A DNA stretch of 64,000 nt, taken from NCBI RefSeq assembly GCF_000230735.2, contig NC_019963.1, positions 124,001 through 188,000 of the forward strand, given 5' to 3'. Each line of letters starts with the position of its first letter. Positions within the stretch are counted from its first letter, which is position 1. The notes beneath the pieces are model-generated. The model worked only from the letters and a program-made list of their open reading frames with translations, had not been told where the DNA came from and searched no databases. Source of the stretch: Natrinema pellirubrum DSM 15624. GTDB taxonomy: Archaea; Halobacteriota; Halobacteria; Halobacteriales; Natrialbaceae. This document shows positions 61,796 through 64,000 of this stretch, piece by piece. A program made the translations under genes and the position numbers.

Positions 61796-62037
61796 GGGTT
61801 ATAGGTGTGTACTCGAGCGGCAGCGTCATTAGTGTGTCCTCGTCTGACGTCGTCGATTTGAGTTGACTGGCAATTCCTGAATATGCCAGTAACGAGTGTG
61901 TTTCGAGAGGCTGCCACTCCATACTACGAGTGCCCAACTCAGCTATCGATCCAAGAAGCGAGGACTATAGTAGCCATTAGAACGTTTCATTCAGGTATTA
62001 TCGTTGAACTCTCCACACTATGAGTCTCAACAACTTA
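61796..62037. other. 242 bp without a gene
   Basis: Between the UPF0175-like gene and the RelE-like gene. Nothing recognisable. Confidence 0.4.
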
Positions 62038-62331
62038 TCAATCATCCGCTGAATATGCTCCGTCTCGCTTCCGAACGCTCTCCACGCGTAAGATGCGTTC
62101 TTCCGATCGAAGCCGACACCCCAGTCGATAGGTCCCAACTCGTAACTTCTTGTACGGCGAATTAGTCAATGGCTCAAGGAAGTCAGCTGGCTCGCGCCAC
62201 TCTGAGGACACGACATCATCGAGTTTCGTGATGATTCGGTCCTGTGTTTCTGTAGGTAACTGCGCAAGTTGGTTTTCTGCTCGAGACGAAAATGCCCACT
62301 CCCAATCGTCGTCATTCGTCGTCGGACCCAT
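62038..62331 (-). CDS. RelE/ParE-type toxin
   Basis: 97 residues from the ATG at 62331 (MGPTTNDDDWEW). AFSSRAENQLAQLPTETQDR then DFLEPLTNSPYKKLRVGTYR and LRVESVRKRDGAYSADD are the RelE barrel strands with basic residues near the end. The start lies inside the antitoxin 3' end (20 bp overlap). Confidence 0.82.
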   Translation of the reverse strand: MGPTTNDDDWEWAFSSRAENQLAQLPTETQDRIITKLDDVVSSEWREPADFLEPLTNSPYKKLRVGTYRLGCRLRSEERILRVESVRKRDGAYSADD

Positions 62332-62587
62332 ATGCTGCTTTGATTTCCTCGCTCGAGCGGCTCTCACCGTCATCAAACTGTGCTTCACTAATTGCAAGGT
62401 CCTTCCAGAACCCAGCACCCTCCGGATGATTCACTGACTCTCGCAGTGCGTAGCGAATAAACTCACTTCGGCTATTGAATCCCCGCTCGCGCCACGTCTC
62501 ATCAACGACCTCGCGGAAAGACTGGGAAATCCGAAGGTTGATTCGTTCAATCTCAGGATCACCATTGTTGGTTTCAGCTTCGGACAT
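62312..62587 (-). CDS. ribbon-helix-helix antitoxin
   Basis: 91 residues from the ATG at 62587. ERINLRISQSFREVVDETWR then FNSRSEFIRYALRESV is a clean ribbon-helix-helix; the C-terminal acidic region (AQFDDGESRSSEEIKAAYGS) would neutralise the toxin. Operon with the RelE-like gene. Confidence 0.82.
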   Translation of the reverse strand: MSEAETNNGDPEIERINLRISQSFREVVDETWRERGFNSRSEFIRYALRESVNHPEGAGFWKDLAISEAQFDDGESRSSEEIKAAYGSDDE

Positions 62588-62720
62588 ACGCTTGTACGTT
62601 CGTAGTACATACACAAAACAGTACCGTCGAGATTGCTGAAATCAGATTATGGCCACACCTCACAACCGGTCCGTACAACCACGCAATGCGTTGTTCGTCT
62701 CCCTGGTTGATTACAGTCAT
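62574..62720 (-). pseudogene. truncated backbone gene behind a leader
   Basis: The ATG at 62720 gives MTVINQGDEQRIAWLYGP, then a short tail that runs into the antitoxin region and stops. The first about 18 residues look like a real gene start placed 8 bp after a backbone leader; the rest is a fusion to unrelated sequence. A rearrangement joint. Confidence 0.45.
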
Positions 62721-62727
62721 CGTTGAA

Positions 62728-62755
62728 CTCCTCACCCCTCCGGGAGTCAATAAAC
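62728..62755 (-). promoter_or_regulatory. hairpin leader before a truncated gene
   Basis: Minus-strand GTTTATTG then ACTCC/GGAGT around CGGAGGGGTGA, 8 bp from the ATG at 62720. Confidence 0.65.
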
Positions 62756-62780
62756 CCGGCGGGGAGCGATGAATCGGGTT

Positions 62781-64000
62781 TCAGTCGCCGTCCCCAACGA
62801 ATTGCTTTGCACGGCCCCAGATCGAGTCGCCTTCATTAGCACTGGCCTCATCCATCTCGGGGTTCGAAGCCTGATCACGACGCTCGAGTGTCTCCTGACA
62901 GTCTCTGAGTTGTTCTCGAAGCGCTTCGTTGGTCGCCTCGAGTGCATCGATGCGTTCGTTTTTCTCCTCAAGCGTTGTCTCGAGGTCGTCGACGCGGTCA
63001 GTCAACAGTCGATTCTTCTCGACCAGATATGCATGATTTTCCGCTGGTTCGTCACGACTGCCGGTGATCGCCGACTCGTTCTGTCTGGAACTCGCTTCAC
63101 TCGAGTCGTCTCGAGCGTCCGGATCGTAGAACTCAGACGTGCTTGTAATCGCTCGTTCGATGGTCTTTTCGCCGTACGTCGATCCATCGGCATAGTGGAC
63201 GTCGTCCCATTTTTCGCGGAGAAGCCCTGACTGCCGGAAGAGTCGATCCATTCGAGTGTGGTCGCCGCCGGTCCAGAACGCCAGCAGACAGCACAGTGCC
63301 ATATCGGCCTCTGACTGGCTTTCGTACCCAGCAGTCGAGCCACGCCATAATCGCTCGAATTTCTCACCGTTCGACGCATTTCGAGCCTTCTCGAGCAGTT
63401 CCTCGTCCTCGAGGTCAACATCAACATCGCCTGCTGTGTCCGTCGAAGCCTGCTCGTCAGTCACACCACGGTACCCTGACTCGGACGCTCCATCGCTCTC
63501 ACTGTCTTTGACGTATTCACGATGAATCGCCTCGAGTGCATCCTGCCGACGAGCAACGCGACTAGGAGACTCCTCGAGGGTGTCACCAGTCACGGTGAAA
63601 AACCGGGCTGTGTCGTACAGTTCAATGCTTCCACGTCGATTCCGTCCGTCCGGGAGTTCACCCTCAATGAGTACATGGAAGCCAGTTCCCGACGGAGAAA
63701 TCTCCGTATAGGAATCAAGCCGCTCGATAATGTCCACTGCTAGGTCGTCGATGTCCCTAGTCTCCGGATTTCGGCAGTCATCGAGATCCACACCAACGAT
63801 AGGATCATCGTCGGTAAACACGAACCCGACGCCATCTGCATCCCCCGAATCAGCGTACTCGAGCGCGGTTTCGATCGACACCCATGTTTCGGGATCCGTT
63901 GAGGAGGCGAACTCACCACTGCCTGGTGTTACCGGGATTTTTGTTGGCTTCCCATCTCGAGGTTCTTCTCGCCAGCAGACCCACTGGTCACGCTCACGTA
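62781..64000 (-). CDS. NrS-1-type primase/polymerase-like protein, 5' part outside the window
   Basis: The frame is open to the right edge, giving RERDQWVCWREEPRDGKPTK then PVTPGSGEFASSTDPETWVS, VGFVFTDDDPIVGVDLDDCR and HVLIEGELPDGRNRRGSIEL with YDTARFFTVTG. This is the AEP-like N-terminal domain of phage NrS-1-type and plasmid primase-polymerases (DLDD metal residues). A helical domain with GGDHTRMDRLFRQSGLLREK follows, then a coiled coil (VDDLETTLEEKNERIDALEA). No helicase part is present. A replication role for this element is likely. Confidence 0.85.
   Translation of the reverse strand, partial: RERDQWVCWREEPRDGKPTKIPVTPGSGEFASSTDPETWVSIETALEYADSGDADGVGFVFTDDDPIVGVDLDDCRNPETRDIDDLAVDIIERLDSYTEISPSGTGFHVLIEGELPDGRNRRGSIELYDTARFFTVTGDTLEESPSRVARRQDALEAIHREYVKDSESDGASESGYRGVTDEQASTDTAGDVDVDLEDEELLEKARNASNGEKFERLWRGSTAGYESQSEADMALCCLLAFWTGGDHTRMDRLFRQSGLLREKWDDVHYADGSTYGEKTIERAITSTSEFYDPDARDDSSEASSRQNESAITGSRDEPAENHAYLVEKNRLLTDRVDDLETTLEEKNERIDALEATNEALREQLRDCQETLERRDQASNPEMDEASANEGDSIWGRAKQFVGDGD

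Noticed and set aside
1-64000. CRISPR arrays, rRNA and tRNA genes
   Set aside because: No spaced direct-repeat array, no rRNA core sequence and no complete tRNA fold was seen when reading the window.

Overview
The window reads as a haloarchaeal (Halobacteria) accessory replicon or integrated plasmid. The base composition is GC-rich and the predicted proteins are strongly acidic. There are two TFB-type transcription factors, a HalOD1 domain protein, a Bat-type HTH regulator, a phiH1-repressor-like winged helix protein and IS families common in haloarchaea. No rRNA, tRNA or CRISPR array is visible.

The layout is a mosaic. A backbone of small, mostly uncharacterised genes, all on the minus strand, appears in separated blocks: 4.3-8.1 kb, 24.4-28.7 kb, 30.2-31.2 kb, 41.8-43.4 kb, 49.9-52.6 kb, 56.5-58.5 kb and 62.6-62.8 kb. 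It includes an ArdC-like protein, a DUF932 protein, an HNH protein, zinc-ribbon proteins, a DUF6735 protein, two TFBs, a SWIM zinc finger and a homing-endonuclease-associated repeat protein. Most of these genes are preceded by the same signature: a T-rich box (GTTTWTYG-like) followed at once by a G/C hairpin. The stem sequence differs from copy to copy while pairing is kept, and the loop is conserved (about GAWGGGTG). I count 20 clear copies, three of which no longer head an intact gene and sit at apparent rearrangement joints. A second family, TTAACCAAC-N23-GTTGGTTAA, occurs four times at exactly 42 bp.

Modules inserted between the backbone blocks are: (1) 1-4.26 kb, two proteins sharing an unrecognised repeat domain plus a large SF2 helicase; (2) 8.3-14.7 kb, a pentapeptide-repeat/ion-channel-like protein divergent from a zinc-ribbon adenine methylase, then an IS, then a membrane-anchored Mrr-type nuclease; (3) 14.9-22.4 kb, a metabolic block with an alpha/beta hydrolase, a Bat-type regulator, an isolated NuoCD, a methyltransferase and an amidohydrolase; (4) 31.4-40.5 kb, phosphoenolpyruvate carboxylase between IS remnants, an S9 peptidase that has lost its nucleophile region, a thioesterase and lactate-utilisation LutB/LutC; (5) 43.5-49.8 kb, small regulators, a PIN/HTH pair and a membrane-anchored STAND ATPase with TPR-like repeats; (6) 52.7-56.45 kb, a KAP-family NTPase with a composition unlike its surroundings; (7) 59.6-62.6 kb, hairpins, a structured repeat and several toxin-antitoxin type genes. 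A primase/polymerase-like gene runs off the right edge.

Several genes are broken: a TFB with an in-frame TAG, a transposase with an in-frame TGA, three small zinc-ribbon genes with single frameshifts, an integrase fragment, and IS6 and TnpB remnants. Candidate immunity genes are the helicase module, the channel/methylase/Mrr cluster, the STAND ATPase and the KAP NTPase. The repeated hairpin leader is the strongest candidate for something not previously described.
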